This document shows, piece after piece, positions 55,182 through 64,000 of a stretch of DNA of 64,000 nucleotides. The position numbers and the translations under genes are program-made. The stretch's first letter is position 1. The number at the start of each line of letters is the position of its first letter. This DNA is from an uncultured Rhizobium sp. (GTDB lineage Bacteria > Pseudomonadota > Alphaproteobacteria > Rhizobiales > Rhizobiaceae): NCBI GenBank assembly GCA_945952315.1, contig CAMFIE010000015.1, positions 26,422-90,421 on the forward strand, read 5' to 3'. The notes below the pieces were generated by a model. That model did not search any database and was not told where the DNA came from. It was given only the letters and a program-made list of their open reading frames with translations.

Positions 55182-57263
55182 TTACTCTGCCGCGACCTTG
55201 AAATTGTTGCGGGCCAATGCCGAACACTCGGCCATCACCGCCGAAGCGCGTGCGATCGGGTTCGTCAGATAGAAGTCTTTGACCGCCGGGGTAAACCCGG
55301 ACGAAGCCATCTTCCCGGCTTTTTTCGCCAGATTCACAATGTCTTCCCCATTGCCCGCGGCAATCGCGTCCACATCCGCAAAATGCGGGTGGGCGGCATA
55401 GAGCTGCTTGCGCAGTGCACCGAGCGAATCGAACGGAAGCTTCTTGCCGACAACATCGGAGAGCGCCCGGATGATCGCCCAGTCTTCACGCGCTTCGCCC
55501 GGCGCAAAGCCTGCCCGGTTGCCCATCTGCACGCGGCCTTCCGTATTGACCCAGAGGCCGGACTTTTCCGTATAGGCAGCAGCCGGAAGGATGACGTCGG
55601 CATTCATCGCGCCATTGTCGCCATGCGAACCGATATAGACGAGGCACTTGGTTGCCTTGGCGGAAAGATCGAGTTCATCGGCGCCGAGCAGGAAAAGCAC
55701 ATCCATGCCGGAAACCATCTCGGCCGCGTTCTTGCCACCCTCACCCGGCACGAAGCCGAGATCGAGACCGCCAACGCGGGCAGCCGCCGTGTGCAGCACG
55801 GAGAAGCCGTTCCAGCCATCCTTCACCACGCCGCAATCGACAGCGACCTTTGCCGCATTGGCAAGAACGTCCGCCCCGTTTGCACCGGTGAGCGCACCCT
55901 GCCCGACGATGATCATCGGGTTCTTTGCGGCCTTCAGCTTTTCGGCAAAGCTGCCCTTGCCGGATGCGAGATCGGCGAGCGTATCGGTGCCGGCGCCCAG
56001 ATAATCGTAGTCATAGCGCAGCTCGCCGCCTTCACCGATCACACCGATCGGGAAGCCGCCGCGCCGCCACCGCTTGCGGATGCGGGCGTTCAGAACCGCC
56101 GCTTCATAGCGCGGGCTGGAGCCGATGATCAGCAGCGCGTCCGCCTGTTCGATCCCGGCAATCGTGCTGTTGAACAGATAGGTTGCACGACCGAGCGACG
56201 GATCAAGTGCTGCGCCATCCTGACGGCAGTCGAGGTTCTTCGAACCGAGCGCCTTCACGAGTTCCGAAAGCGCGTACATTTCCTCGACAGAGGCAAGATC
56301 GCCCGCAATCGCGCCGATCTTGTCGGCCGAGGTGGCGGCAACCGCTGCCTTGATCGCACCGAAGGCTTCGCCCCAGGTGGCAGGCTGCAGACGGCCGTCA
56401 CGGCGCACATAAGGACGATCGAGACGCTGGGTCTTCAGGCCATCCCAGATGAAGCGCGACTTGTCGGAAATCCACTCTTCGTTGATGTCTTCATTGACGC
56501 GCGGCAGAATGCGCATCACTTCGCGGCCACGGGTATCGACGCGGATGGCGGAACCAAGCGCGTCCATCACATCCACGCTTTCCGTCTTGCCGAGTTCCCA
56601 CGGACGGGCGGTGAAGGCGAACGGCTTGGAGGTGAGCGCACCGACCGGGCAGAGATCGACCACATTGCCCTGAAGCTCGGAGGTCATCGCCTGTTCGAGA
56701 TAGGTGGTGATTTCGGCATCCTCGCCACGGCCGATCAGGCCAAGCTCGGCAATCCCGGCCACTTCCGTGGTGAAGCGAACGCAGCGCGTGCAGTGAATGC
56801 AGCGGTTCATCTCGGTCTTCACCAGCGGGCCGATATACTTGTTTTCAACGGCGCGCTTGTCTTCGGTGTAGCGCGAGCTGTCGATCCCGAAGGCCATGGC
56901 CTGGTCCTGCAGATCGCATTCGCCGCCCTGATCGCAGATCGGGCAATCCAGCGGATGGTTGATCAGCAGGAATTCCATCACGCCTTCGCGGGCCTTCTTG
57001 ACCATCGGCGTGTTGGTGAACACTTCCGGCAGCTCGCCGTTCGGGCCGCCGCGGATGTCGCGCACGCCCATGGCGCAGGATGCCGCCGGCTTCGGCGGGC
57101 CACCCTTCACCTCGATGAGGCACATGCGGCAGTTGCCCGCTACCGACAGGCGTTCATGAAAACAGAAGCGCGGGACTTCGGCGCCAGCTTCCTCGCACGC
57201 CTGAAGCAGCGTGAAATGATCCGGAACCTCGATCTCAATACCGTCAACTTTCAGCTTTGCCAT
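55182..57263 (-). CDS. nuoG: NADH-quinone oxidoreductase subunit G
   Basis: A 693-residue iron-sulfur subunit. The N-terminal [2Fe-2S] domain has CFHERLSVAGNCRMCLIEVK, followed by HPLDCPICDQGGECDLQD, CIHCTRCVRF and NVVDLCPVGALTSKP for the [4Fe-4S] clusters; the remainder is a molybdopterin-oxidoreductase-like domain without cofactor. Length is normal for alphaproteobacterial and mitochondrial-type NuoG. ATG 57263 is separated by 195 bp from the HhH-like gene. Confidence 0.96.
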   Translation of the reverse strand: MAKLKVDGIEIEVPDHFTLLQACEEAGAEVPRFCFHERLSVAGNCRMCLIEVKGGPPKPAASCAMGVRDIRGGPNGELPEVFTNTPMVKKAREGVMEFLLINHPLDCPICDQGGECDLQDQAMAFGIDSSRYTEDKRAVENKYIGPLVKTEMNRCIHCTRCVRFTTEVAGIAELGLIGRGEDAEITTYLEQAMTSELQGNVVDLCPVGALTSKPFAFTARPWELGKTESVDVMDALGSAIRVDTRGREVMRILPRVNEDINEEWISDKSRFIWDGLKTQRLDRPYVRRDGRLQPATWGEAFGAIKAAVAATSADKIGAIAGDLASVEEMYALSELVKALGSKNLDCRQDGAALDPSLGRATYLFNSTIAGIEQADALLIIGSSPRYEAAVLNARIRKRWRRGGFPIGVIGEGGELRYDYDYLGAGTDTLADLASGKGSFAEKLKAAKNPMIIVGQGALTGANGADVLANAAKVAVDCGVVKDGWNGFSVLHTAAARVGGLDLGFVPGEGGKNAAEMVSGMDVLFLLGADELDLSAKATKCLVYIGSHGDNGAMNADVILPAAAYTEKSGLWVNTEGRVQMGNRAGFAPGEAREDWAIIRALSDVVGKKLPFDSLGALRKQLYAAHPHFADVDAIAAGNGEDIVNLAKKAGKMASSGFTPAVKDFYLTNPIARASAVMAECSALARNNFKVAAE

Positions 57264-57458
57264 CGTCTCAACTTCAGTCCTGTTTGCCGTATGCCGCCAG
57301 CCAAGGCCGCAACCCGTTTGTCAGCCATACCCTTATGGAAGCAAACGCCAGCACGACGCTTGCTTCGCATGGGCATGCCCATGTCATTCTGCCGTGAACC
57401 GTCCCCGGTTCTTCCGGCCCTTCCCGATTTCAAGCGGAAAGAACCGGCATCCTATCCC

Positions 57459-58094
57459 TCAGCCGATCAGCGCGGCGGCCTTTGCAACCCAGCCATCGCG
57501 CTCGATACGCCCCTCAAGCCCCAGAGCCTTGTCCAGCTTGTCAGCCTTTGCCTTGGTCAGCGAAGCCACATCCTTGAGGCTGCGGATATCCCGCGCCTTC
57601 AGCATCTGCTCCAGCTTTGGCCCGATCCCCGGCAGCAGCTTCAGATCCGAAAGATCGACCGATGCCCGTGCCTTCCCCGGCGCTTTTGCCTTTTTCGGCG
57701 CTGCCTTCACAGGCGCTGCCTTTTCCTGCTTCGCTTCTGCGGGTGCCGCTTTCACAACAGGCTTTTCCTTGCGGGCCAGTGGCAGGATCGTCGCGCTTTC
57801 GCGCTTCGGTTCTGCAGCAACCTCGACTTCTGCCACCTGCTCCAGATCGTGCTGCGAAGCGCCAAGCGCCTCGGCCATCTGGCGGGTGGTTTCCATCGCG
57901 CCCTTCATCATGCCCAGCCATGCACCCGCCATCTGGTTTGCAAGACCGAGGCCCATAACCGTGGCAGCGGCAAACGCGCCTGCGGACGGGGCAAGAAGCG
58001 GCGGCAGTACGAAGACCGGCGAAGCAGCGTCCGCGGCGGCCTTGTCAGCCCCCGCACCCGCCTTTCCGCCGAAGTCCTGTCCCGCCGCAGCCAT
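57459..58094 (-). CDS. HhH-like domain protein encoded between nuoF and nuoG
   Basis: A 211-residue protein. Residues about 25-80 include hydrophobic, Ala-rich helices (FVLPPLLAPSAGAFAAATVM); residues about 105-150 are a Lys/Ala/Pro-rich linker; the last 60 residues form a helix-hairpin-helix-like domain starting LLPGIGPKLEQMLKARDI and ending GRIERDGWVAKAAALIG. The same domain ends NuoE in this operon (GVGPK ... [15 protein letters not shown]). I recall an unassigned gene at this place in other rhizobial nuo operons. It starts 4 bp after nuoF, so it is co-translated; a complex I-related role is inferred from context only. Confidence 0.8.
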   Translation of the reverse strand: MAAAGQDFGGKAGAGADKAAADAASPVFVLPPLLAPSAGAFAAATVMGLGLANQMAGAWLGMMKGAMETTRQMAEALGASQHDLEQVAEVEVAAEPKRESATILPLARKEKPVVKAAPAEAKQEKAAPVKAAPKKAKAPGKARASVDLSDLKLLPGIGPKLEQMLKARDIRSLKDVASLTKAKADKLDKALGLEGRIERDGWVAKAAALIG

Positions 58095-58098
58095 TGTC

Positions 58099-59403
58099 TT
58101 ACTCCGCCGCTTCCATCACCACGCCATGCGCGGTGGCGTTGCGGGTATACTGGTCGATGCGCTCTTCCATGACCGGGCGGAAATGCTTGATCAGGCCCTG
58201 GATCGGCCATGCAGCCGCGTCGCCGAGCGCACAGATCGTGTGGCCTTCCACCTGCTTGGTCACCTGGAACAGCATGTCGATTTCGCGCTTCTGGGCATTG
58301 CCCTTCACCATGCGGTCCATCACGCGCATCATCCAGCCCGTGCCTTCGCGGCAGGGCGTGCACTGGCCGCAGCTCTCGTGCTTGTAGAAGGCGGAAAGGC
58401 GCCAGATGGCCTTCACGATATCGGTCGACTTGTCCATCACGATCACGGCTGCCGTGCCGAGACCCGAGCCGAGCTCGCGCAGGCCGTCATAATCCATGAT
58501 CGCGTTGCGGATCTGCGCGCCCGGCACGCAAGGCACCGACGAGCCGCCCGGGATGACCGCCAGCAGATTGTCCCAGCCGCCGCGAATGCCGCCGCAATGC
58601 TTCTCGATCAGTTCCTCGAACGAGATGGACATGGATTCTTCCACCGTGCACGGGCGGTTCACATGGCCGGAGATCGAAAACAGCTTGGTGCCCGTGTTGT
58701 TCGGACGGCCAAAGCTTGCATACCAGGCCGCGCCCCGGCGCAGGATGGTCGGGGTCACGGCAATCGACTCGACGTTGTTCACCGTCGTCGGGCAGCCATA
58801 GAGACCCATGTTCGCCGGGAAAGGCGGCTTCAGGCGCGGCTGGCCCTTCTTGCCTTCCAAGCTTTCGAGCAGCGCGGTTTCCTCGCCGCAGATATAGGCC
58901 CCGGCCCCATGGTGAACCACGATATCAATGTCGTAGCCCAACTTGTTGTTCTTGCCGAGAAGTCCGGCCTCATAGCATTCGTCGATCGCGGCCTGCAGCG
59001 CCTCGCGCTCGCGCATGAATTCGCCGCGCACATAGATGAAGGCGTGATGCGCGCCCATCGCAAAGGAGGCGATCACGCAGCCCTCGATCAGCGTATGCGG
59101 ATCGTGGCGCATGATATCGCGGTCCTTGCAGGTGCCTGGCTCGGATTCGTCTGCATTCACAACGAGATAGTGCGGGCGGCCATCGCTTTCCTTCGGCATG
59201 AAGGACCACTTCAGACCGGTCGGGAAGCCCGCGCCACCACGGCCACGAAGGCCGGAATTCTTCACTTCGTTGATGATCCAGTCGCGGCCCATTTCGAGCA
59301 GCTGCTTGGTTCCATCCCAATGGCCGCGCGCCATGGCACCCTTCAGGGACTTGTCCTTGAGGCCGTAGATGTTGGTAAAGATGCGATCCTGATCTTTTAA
59401 CAT
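58099..59403 (-). CDS. nuoF: NADH-quinone oxidoreductase subunit F
   Basis: A 434-residue subunit that binds NADH, FMN and the N3 [4Fe-4S] cluster. Motifs: NADH/FMN loop [37 protein letters not shown], and the cluster ligands [15 protein letters not shown] with a later Cys in [13 protein letters not shown]. Start ATG 59403 lies 9 bp after nuoE. Confidence 0.97.
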   Translation of the reverse strand: MLKDQDRIFTNIYGLKDKSLKGAMARGHWDGTKQLLEMGRDWIINEVKNSGLRGRGGAGFPTGLKWSFMPKESDGRPHYLVVNADESEPGTCKDRDIMRHDPHTLIEGCVIASFAMGAHHAFIYVRGEFMREREALQAAIDECYEAGLLGKNNKLGYDIDIVVHHGAGAYICGEETALLESLEGKKGQPRLKPPFPANMGLYGCPTTVNNVESIAVTPTILRRGAAWYASFGRPNNTGTKLFSISGHVNRPCTVEESMSISFEELIEKHCGGIRGGWDNLLAVIPGGSSVPCVPGAQIRNAIMDYDGLRELGSGLGTAAVIVMDKSTDIVKAIWRLSAFYKHESCGQCTPCREGTGWMMRVMDRMVKGNAQKREIDMLFQVTKQVEGHTICALGDAAAWPIQGLIKHFRPVMEERIDQYTRNATAHGVVMEAAE

Positions 59404-59412
59404 GCTGTCCTC

Positions 59413-60501
59413 TTAGCGCGGCTTCTTGCCAAACACGCGTACATATTCATCCACGCCCTTGGAGAGCGCTTCGGCCTGCTTCACCCAGTCATCCCGGTCG
59501 ATGCGGCCCTTGAAATTCAGATAGCCGTCCACCCATTCGCGCTCGGTTGCCGTCCAGCCAGCAATCTGCTTGTAGGTGAAGATGCCAAGCTCGTGCAGGA
59601 TGCCGGAAATCTTCGGACCGACGCCCGAAATCAACTCCAGATCATCCGGCTGAGCGGGTTTTTCAACGCCCTTCGGACGGTTCGGATCATCGAGCGAGGG
59701 CTTGGCGGCCTTTTCGCCCGCAGCCTTCTTGCCGGTCGACGGGGTCTTCAGAACGGGATTGGTTTCCACAGCGGCGGTATCCGGCTTTGCCGCATTCGAC
59801 GGCGGAACGGATACGGCAGCGGCCGGGGCTTCCTCGGCAGCAGGCTTTGCAGCCGGGCCACCCAGTGCCTCCTGCTTCGTCGGCTTGCCGGTGTCTTCAA
59901 GGAGCGTCGTCCGGCCCCCTTCAGGAGCGGAATAGACGCGATCATTCTGCGGGCCGGGCTTGATGTCCGCGCCACGACCAGCCTGGAACCGGTCGATGAT
60001 GTGCTCGAGCTGGGTCGGCGTCAGGTCTTCATAGGTGTCCTTGAAGATCGTCACCATCGGTGCGTTCACACAGGCGCCCGCGCATTCCACCTCTTCCCAG
60101 GACAGCGTGCCATCCGGATTGGTGTGGAAGGGCTCGGAGTGGATCTTCGACTTGCAGACCCGGATCAGGTCTTCCGCGCCGCGCAGCATGCAGGGCGTGG
60201 TGCCGCAAACCTGCACATGCGCGCGGGTGCCGACCGGCTTCAGCTGGAACTGGGTGTAGAAGGTCGCAACCTCCAGCACGCGGATATAGGGCATGCCGAG
60301 CATGTCCGCGATCTTTTCGATTGCGGCACGGGTGACCCAGCCATCCTGTTCCTGGGCCCGCATCAGCAGCGGAATGACCGCCGATTGTTGCCGGCCTTCC
60401 GGATATTTCTTGATGGTTGCCTCGGCCCAGGCGGCGTTCTCCGCGTTGAACGCGAAGCTCGCGGGCTGGAACTGGTCTTCGGCTAGTCGACGAACGGACA
60501 T
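59413..60501 (-). CDS. nuoE: NADH-quinone oxidoreductase subunit E with C-terminal HhH-like extension
   Basis: A 362-residue protein, about twice the usual NuoE length. Residues 1-190 are the thioredoxin-like NuoE core with [2Fe-2S] ligands Cys99 and Cys104 ([10 protein letters not shown]) and Cys140 and Cys144 ([10 protein letters not shown]). Residues about 200-290 are a Pro/Ala/Lys-rich linker, and residues about 295-362 form a helix-hairpin-helix-like domain ([20 protein letters not shown] ... [15 protein letters not shown]) matching the one in the protein encoded between nuoF and nuoG. The core accepts electrons with NuoF; the role of the extension is unknown. Confidence 0.95.
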   Translation of the reverse strand: MSVRRLAEDQFQPASFAFNAENAAWAEATIKKYPEGRQQSAVIPLLMRAQEQDGWVTRAAIEKIADMLGMPYIRVLEVATFYTQFQLKPVGTRAHVQVCGTTPCMLRGAEDLIRVCKSKIHSEPFHTNPDGTLSWEEVECAGACVNAPMVTIFKDTYEDLTPTQLEHIIDRFQAGRGADIKPGPQNDRVYSAPEGGRTTLLEDTGKPTKQEALGGPAAKPAAEEAPAAAVSVPPSNAAKPDTAAVETNPVLKTPSTGKKAAGEKAAKPSLDDPNRPKGVEKPAQPDDLELISGVGPKISGILHELGIFTYKQIAGWTATEREWVDGYLNFKGRIDRDDWVKQAEALSKGVDEYVRVFGKKPR

Positions 60502-60519
60502 TCTTCCTCACGCCTTATG

Positions 60520-60792
60520 TCAATTTATGGATCCACACCGCGTATTCTCCACATTGGTGAATTCGCAGGCATAGGCCGACTTTTCGTTCTGCATGAATAT
60601 GATCACCTTGGACGTGCCGGAAGGCACCGCCGCCTTGATCTCGTAACCACTGTCCAACAGCTCCTGCATGGTCGCCGTTGCTCCGGGTGTGCTGGCCTCG
60701 ACAGTCTCCTTGCTGCCGTCAACCGTATTGTTGTCAGCAGCCGATGCCGAAAAGGCAACACCAAGAAGAAGGGAAGCCAGAAGCGGGCGCAT
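60520..60792 (-). CDS. Small exported protein inserted between nuoD and nuoE
   Basis: A 90-residue protein with a clear signal peptide ([18 protein letters not shown], cleavage before ADNNT) and a periplasmic part ending in SAYACEFTNVENTRCGSIN, whose two Cys could form a disulfide. No family is recognised. ATG 60792 overlaps the nuoD stop by one base (TGATG), showing coupling; nuoE follows after 18 bp. I recall an unassigned gene at this place in other rhizobial nuo operons. A role with complex I is suggested only by location. Confidence 0.7.
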   Translation of the reverse strand: MRPLLASLLLGVAFSASAADNNTVDGSKETVEASTPGATATMQELLDSGYEIKAAVPSGTSKVIIFMQNEKSAYACEFTNVENTRCGSIN

Positions 60793-61982
60793 CAGCGATC
60801 CACCTCGCCGAACACGATGTCGAGCGAGCCGAGCACGGCGGAAACGTCCGCCAGCTGGTGACCGCGACACAGGAAATCCATCGCCTGAAGATGGGCATAG
60901 CCCGGGGCGCGAATCTTGCAGCGATAGGGCTTGTTCGAGCCATCCGACACCAGATAGACGCCGAACTCACCCTTCGGCGCCTCAACCGCCGCATAAACCT
61001 CACCGGCCGGAACGTGATAGCCTTCGGTGTAGAGCTTGAAGTGATGGATCAGCGCTTCCATCGAGCGCTTCATCTCGCCACGCTTCGGCGGAACAACCTT
61101 GCCGTCCACAGACGAAACCGGGCCAACGCGCGCATCACCCAGCAGGCGGTTCACGCACTGCTTCATGATCTTCACCGATTCCCGCATTTCGATCATGCGG
61201 ATCAGGTAGCGGTCATAGCAGTCGCCGTTCTTGCCGATCGGAATGTCGAAATCGAGGTCCGCATAGCACTCATACGGCTGCGACTTGCGCAGGTCCCAGG
61301 CGGCACCCGAGCCGCGCACCATCACGCCGGAGAACCCCCAGGCCCAGGCATCCTTCAGATCCACAACGCCGATATCGACATTGCGCTGCTTGAAGATGCG
61401 GTTCGGGGTGAGAAGATCATCGATATCCTGCAGGGTCTGCAGGAAGGGATCGCACCACTTGCCGATATCCTCCACCAGCGCATCGGGAAGATCCTGATGC
61501 ACGCCACCGGGACGGAAATAGGCCGCATGCATGCGGGCGCCGCAGGCCCGTTCATAGAAGACCATCAGCTTTTCACGCTCTTCGAAGCCCCAGAGCGGCG
61601 GCGTCAGGGCGCCGACGTCCATCGCCTGCGTCGTCACGTTCAGAAGATGCGACAGGATGCGGCCGATTTCCGAATAGAGCACGCGGATCAGCTGACCGCG
61701 GATCGGAACCGTGATGCCCAGCAGCTTTTCCACCGCCAAGGCATAGGCATGCTCCTGGTTCATCGGCGCCACGTAATCGAGGCGGTCGAAATAGGGCACG
61801 GCCTGAAGATAGGTCTTGGTCTCGATCAGCTTTTCGGTGCCGCGATGCAAGAGGCCGATATGCGGGTCCACACGCTCGACAATTTCGCCGTCCAGCTCCA
61901 GCACAAGACGCAGAACGCCATGCGCAGCCGGATGCTGCGGGCCGAAATTGATGTTGAAGTTGCGGACATTATGTTCGTTCAT
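60792..61982 (-). CDS. nuoD: NADH-quinone oxidoreductase subunit D
   Basis: A 396-residue 49-kDa-type subunit lining the quinone site. It has [20 protein letters not shown] at the N-terminus, [14 protein letters not shown], and SPRG-type C-terminal elements ([20 protein letters not shown]). ATG 61982 fits the family start; the open frame upstream adds 19 unlikely residues. nuoC lies 78 bp upstream. Confidence 0.96.
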   Translation of the reverse strand: MNEHNVRNFNINFGPQHPAAHGVLRLVLELDGEIVERVDPHIGLLHRGTEKLIETKTYLQAVPYFDRLDYVAPMNQEHAYALAVEKLLGITVPIRGQLIRVLYSEIGRILSHLLNVTTQAMDVGALTPPLWGFEEREKLMVFYERACGARMHAAYFRPGGVHQDLPDALVEDIGKWCDPFLQTLQDIDDLLTPNRIFKQRNVDIGVVDLKDAWAWGFSGVMVRGSGAAWDLRKSQPYECYADLDFDIPIGKNGDCYDRYLIRMIEMRESVKIMKQCVNRLLGDARVGPVSSVDGKVVPPKRGEMKRSMEALIHHFKLYTEGYHVPAGEVYAAVEAPKGEFGVYLVSDGSNKPYRCKIRAPGYAHLQAMDFLCRGHQLADVSAVLGSLDIVFGEVDR

Positions 61983-62060
61983 GTCAACGCGCTCCGCGCT
62001 TGATGATATCGTCAGATAACCTTGCAGAAGAACCGCCACCCTCAGGCAGCGATATCCTCC

Positions 62061-62666
62061 TTACTGCTTCGCCTTTTCATCGCCCGGCAGCACATAGTCA
62101 GTGCCTTCCCAGGGAGAGAGGAAGTCGAAGTTGCGGAATTCCTGTTTCAGATCAACCGGTTCGTAGACCACGCGCTTTGCCGCATCGTCATAACGCACTT
62201 CCACGTAGCCGGTGGTCGGAAAATCCTTGCGCAGCGGATGCCCTTCAAAACCGTAGTCCGTCAGGATGCGGCGCATGTCCGGATGACCGGTGAACGGAAT
62301 GCCGTACATGTCCCAGGTCTCGCGCTCGAACCAGTCGGCACCGGGATAAACCGCAGTTGCCGACGGAACCTGCTGGTCCTCCGCCGCCTGCAGCTTCACG
62401 CGGATACGGGCGTTCAGACGCGGCGACATCAGGTGATAGACCACATCGAAACGGTCTGCCCGCTCCGGCCAGTCGACGCCGCAGACATCAATGAAATTCA
62501 CGAAGCCGAGGCGCGTGTCATCCCTGAGGAAGGAGAGGAGCTCGATCAGGTGGTCCGCGGTCGTGAGAAGGGTCAGCTCGCCATAGGCCATCGAGGAAGA
62601 CTGCACGAGGTTGCCCTTGGTGCCTTCAACGATGGATGCAATCTGGTTCAGCGCTTCAATGGTCAT
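62061..62666 (-). CDS. nuoC: NADH-quinone oxidoreductase subunit C
   Basis: A 201-residue 30-kDa-type subunit. Signature sequence [20 protein letters not shown] followed by [20 protein letters not shown], and [15 protein letters not shown] earlier. Separate from nuoD (not the fused NuoCD of enterobacteria). It lies 18 bp after nuoB. Confidence 0.96.
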   Translation of the reverse strand: MTIEALNQIASIVEGTKGNLVQSSSMAYGELTLLTTADHLIELLSFLRDDTRLGFVNFIDVCGVDWPERADRFDVVYHLMSPRLNARIRVKLQAAEDQQVPSATAVYPGADWFERETWDMYGIPFTGHPDMRRILTDYGFEGHPLRKDFPTTGYVEVRYDDAAKRVVYEPVDLKQEFRNFDFLSPWEGTDYVLPGDEKAKQ

Positions 62667-62684
62667 CGCTTCTTGCCCCTGCCC

Positions 62685-63260
62685 TTACCGTTCGATCGTA
62701 CCGGTACGGCGGATTTTCTTCTGCAGCAGAAGCACGCCGTAAAGCAGTGCCTCGGCCGTGGGCGGACAGCCCGGAACATAGATATCCACCGGCACCACGC
62801 GGTCGCAGCCGCGCACCACCGAATAGGAATAGTGATAATAGCCGCCGCCATTGGCACAGGAGCCCATGGAGATCACGTAGCGCGGCTCCGGCATCTGGTC
62901 ATAGACCTTGCGAAGCGCGGGCGCCATCTTGTTGGTCAGCGTACCGGCAACGATCATCACGTCCGACTGGCGCGGCGAGGCGCGCGGCGCAAAACCGAAA
63001 CGCTCGGCATCGTAACGCGGCATGGACATCTGCATCATTTCCACGGCGCAGCAGGCCAGACCGAAGGTCATCCACATCAGCGAACCCGTGCGGGCCCAGT
63101 TGATCAGCTCATCGGTGGAGGTCACGAGGAAGCCCTTGTCGGCCAGCTCGTTGTTGATTTCGCCGAAGAAGGCATCATCGGCGCCCACCGGCTTGCCGGT
63201 ACGCGGATCAAGAATACCCTTGGGCTGCGGCGCAACCAGCGTTCCGTCCATCACTCCCAT
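62685..63260 (-). CDS. nuoB: NADH-quinone oxidoreductase subunit B
   Basis: A 191-residue subunit carrying the N2 [4Fe-4S] cluster next to the quinone site. Ligands are visible as [23 protein letters not shown] and [16 protein letters not shown] 63260 has AGGGGGC 7 bp upstream; ATG 63251, which overlaps the nuoA stop, is an alternative giving 188 residues. Confidence 0.95.
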   Translation of the reverse strand: MGVMDGTLVAPQPKGILDPRTGKPVGADDAFFGEINNELADKGFLVTSTDELINWARTGSLMWMTFGLACCAVEMMQMSMPRYDAERFGFAPRASPRQSDVMIVAGTLTNKMAPALRKVYDQMPEPRYVISMGSCANGGGYYHYSYSVVRGCDRVVPVDIYVPGCPPTAEALLYGVLLLQKKIRRTGTIER

Positions 63261-63616
63261 TCGAGAGCCCCCTTCTTCCATTCATAGATAAAGCCGATGG
63301 TCAGCACGAACAGGAAGGCCATCATCGACCAGAAACCGAACCAGCCGATTGCGCTGAACGATACGGCCCACGGAAACAGAAATGCCACTTCCAGATCGAA
63401 GATGATCAACAGGATCGACACCAGATAAAAGCGGATGTCGAACTTCATGCGCGCATCGTCGAAGGCGTTGAAACCGCACTCATAGGCCGAGAGCTTTTCC
63501 GAGTCCGGTGCCTTGTAAGCGACAGCAAAGGGCGCAACCAGCAGCGCCAGACCAATCACCAGCGAGATGCCGATGAAGATGGCGATCGGAATGTAGGAAC
63601 TGAGAAGACCAGTCAT
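63251..63616 (-). CDS. nuoA: NADH-quinone oxidoreductase subunit A
   Basis: A 121-residue membrane subunit with three transmembrane helices and the conserved matrix-side loop [21 protein letters not shown], followed by [17 protein letters not shown] 63616 matches relatives ([15 protein letters not shown]); ATG 63625 would add three residues. It is the first gene of the nuo operon. Confidence 0.96.
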   Translation of the reverse strand: MTGLLSSYIPIAIFIGISLVIGLALLVAPFAVAYKAPDSEKLSAYECGFNAFDDARMKFDIRFYLVSILLIIFDLEVAFLFPWAVSFSAIGWFGFWSMMAFLFVLTIGFIYEWKKGALEWE

Positions 63617-63949
63617 GATGTCCATCCCTGCTTGCCTCTCGCGCCAGGCGGCACGGGGCGACTCATCGGAGCCGGCAAGCCGATTAGAATATAACAATGG
63701 GGAGTTCGTTACCCCAGCACGCGAAGGAGCGCAAGGCTTCCGAATGCTTTTCAACCACTACCGGATAATCGCTTGCGATGGAATCCCGTTCCGCAGCAAA
63801 ATATTCAAAACTCCAAGACCTTACGCGAGGCTGTGAAGAAGATGATTCACCTGAAATTAACACCTGGACAGCGGGATGCGACCAAAGACTTGTGCACTGC
63901 ACAAGGCATTGCAAAAGCTACAATTTTAATAAATCATCAAGGAAGGAAA
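63617..63949 (-). promoter_or_regulatory. nuo operon upstream region (no gene seen)
   Basis: A 333-bp stretch between nuoA and the tRNA-Asp gene. It should hold the nuo promoter. On the minus strand an AT-rich TATATTCTAAT (63685-63695) could serve as a -10 element, giving a leader of about 60-70 nt, but no convincing -35 was found. The half nearer the tRNA is AT-rich and shows no hairpin terminator. Open frames here are short and lack ribosome-binding sites. Confidence 0.4.
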
Positions 63950-64000
63950 TGGCGCGAGTGACGGGGCTCGAACCCGCGACCTCCGGCGTGACAGGCCGGC
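63950..64000 (-). tRNA. tRNA-Asp (GTC), 3' part; 5' end outside window
   Basis: Read on the minus strand the window edge gives the anticodon arm (GCCGGCCTGTCACGCCGG, anticodon GTC at 63992-63990), the T arm with GGTTCGAGCC, the 3' acceptor strand CACTCGC, discriminator G and an encoded CCA at 63952-63950. About 25 nt of the 5' part lie beyond the window. Confidence 0.93.

Noticed and set aside
57251..57433. Short minus-strand frame in the gap before nuoG
   Set aside because: Overlaps the nuoG start, is basic and low complexity, and has no convincing ribosome-binding site.
54564..58172. A very long plus-strand open frame (about 1200 codons) opposite nuoH, nuoG and the HhH-like gene
   Set aside because: It is antisense to well-recognised complex I genes, is rich in His/Arg/Ala/Gly as expected for antisense of GC-rich coding DNA, and has no recognisable domain or ribosome-binding site.
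1..64000. Mobile elements, CRISPR arrays, toxin-antitoxin pairs or defence islands
   Set aside because: No transposase, integrase, repeat-spacer pattern or defence-type gene was seen; apart from a few small hypotheticals every gene fits core functions.

Overview
The window looks like a chromosomal segment of an alphaproteobacterium of the order Hyphomicrobiales (Rhizobiales), most likely family Rhizobiaceae. This is inferred from protein sequence character, high GC, gene order (divK-pleD with an sRNA behind it, lolC-lolD before dnaE, proS next to an sRNA, a nuo cluster running into birA and RNase J), a stand-alone GatCAB amidotransferase, an NDUFA12-like complex I subunit and DNA motifs typical of the group (GTTC-N7-GTTC LexA boxes, TTAA-N7-TTAAC CtrA-like box). 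No genus is claimed. Almost everything is core metabolism or information processing; there is no insertion sequence, prophage, CRISPR array or integron.

Layout. 1-6.1 kb (+): the end of a class A penicillin-binding protein, prfB with its programmed frameshift, a periplasmic DsbA-like protein, aroQ, accB-accC and aat. 6.1-14.0 kb (mostly -): DUF2155 protein, NDUFA12-like complex I subunit, two GNAT acetyltransferases, gatB, a medium-chain dehydrogenase on +, gatA, gatC and a UPF0173 metallo-hydrolase. 14.0-17.5 kb: ruvX and, on -, two small membrane proteins under a CtrA-like box, a TetR regulator and an AidB-like acyl-CoA dehydrogenase. 17.7-29.9 kb (+): pyrB with a dihydroorotase-like partner that lacks metal ligands, plsY, dprA, topA, rnr, DUF983, NUDIX, MFS and rpmG. 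29.9-34.7 kb: an EcpR1-type sRNA, pleD and divK (-), then DUF3572, a HAD-like protein and SOS-controlled dinB (+). 34.8-43.4 kb: an L,D-transpeptidase (+), then dnaE, a 28-codon SOS-controlled peptide gene, lolD, lolC and proS (-). 43.7-64 kb: an alpha-r9-type sRNA (+), then on - DUF1467, mce, rnj, birA and the full 14-gene nuo cluster (read nuoA to nuoN), ending with the 3' half of a tRNA-Asp gene.

Working together. The nuo genes encode respiratory complex I and read with short gaps or overlaps into birA, whose product charges AccB, encoded 43 kb away. Three extra ORFs are embedded in nuo (between D/E, F/G and H/I); the F/G one shares a helix-hairpin-helix-like domain with a long C-terminal extension of NuoE. 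The window is also rich in cell-cycle and damage-response elements: DivK/PleD, an sRNA recalled to target dnaA and gcrA, a CtrA-like box, a LexA box at dinB, and a second LexA box in front of a tiny hydrophobic peptide gene with its own ribosome-binding site and terminator. That last unit resembles Caulobacter sidA, an SOS-induced division inhibitor, and is the most interesting item here.

Limits: all family names come from recognition of motifs and overall sequence, not from searches. Start sites were chosen from ribosome-binding sites, overlaps and family N-termini and could shift by a few codons.
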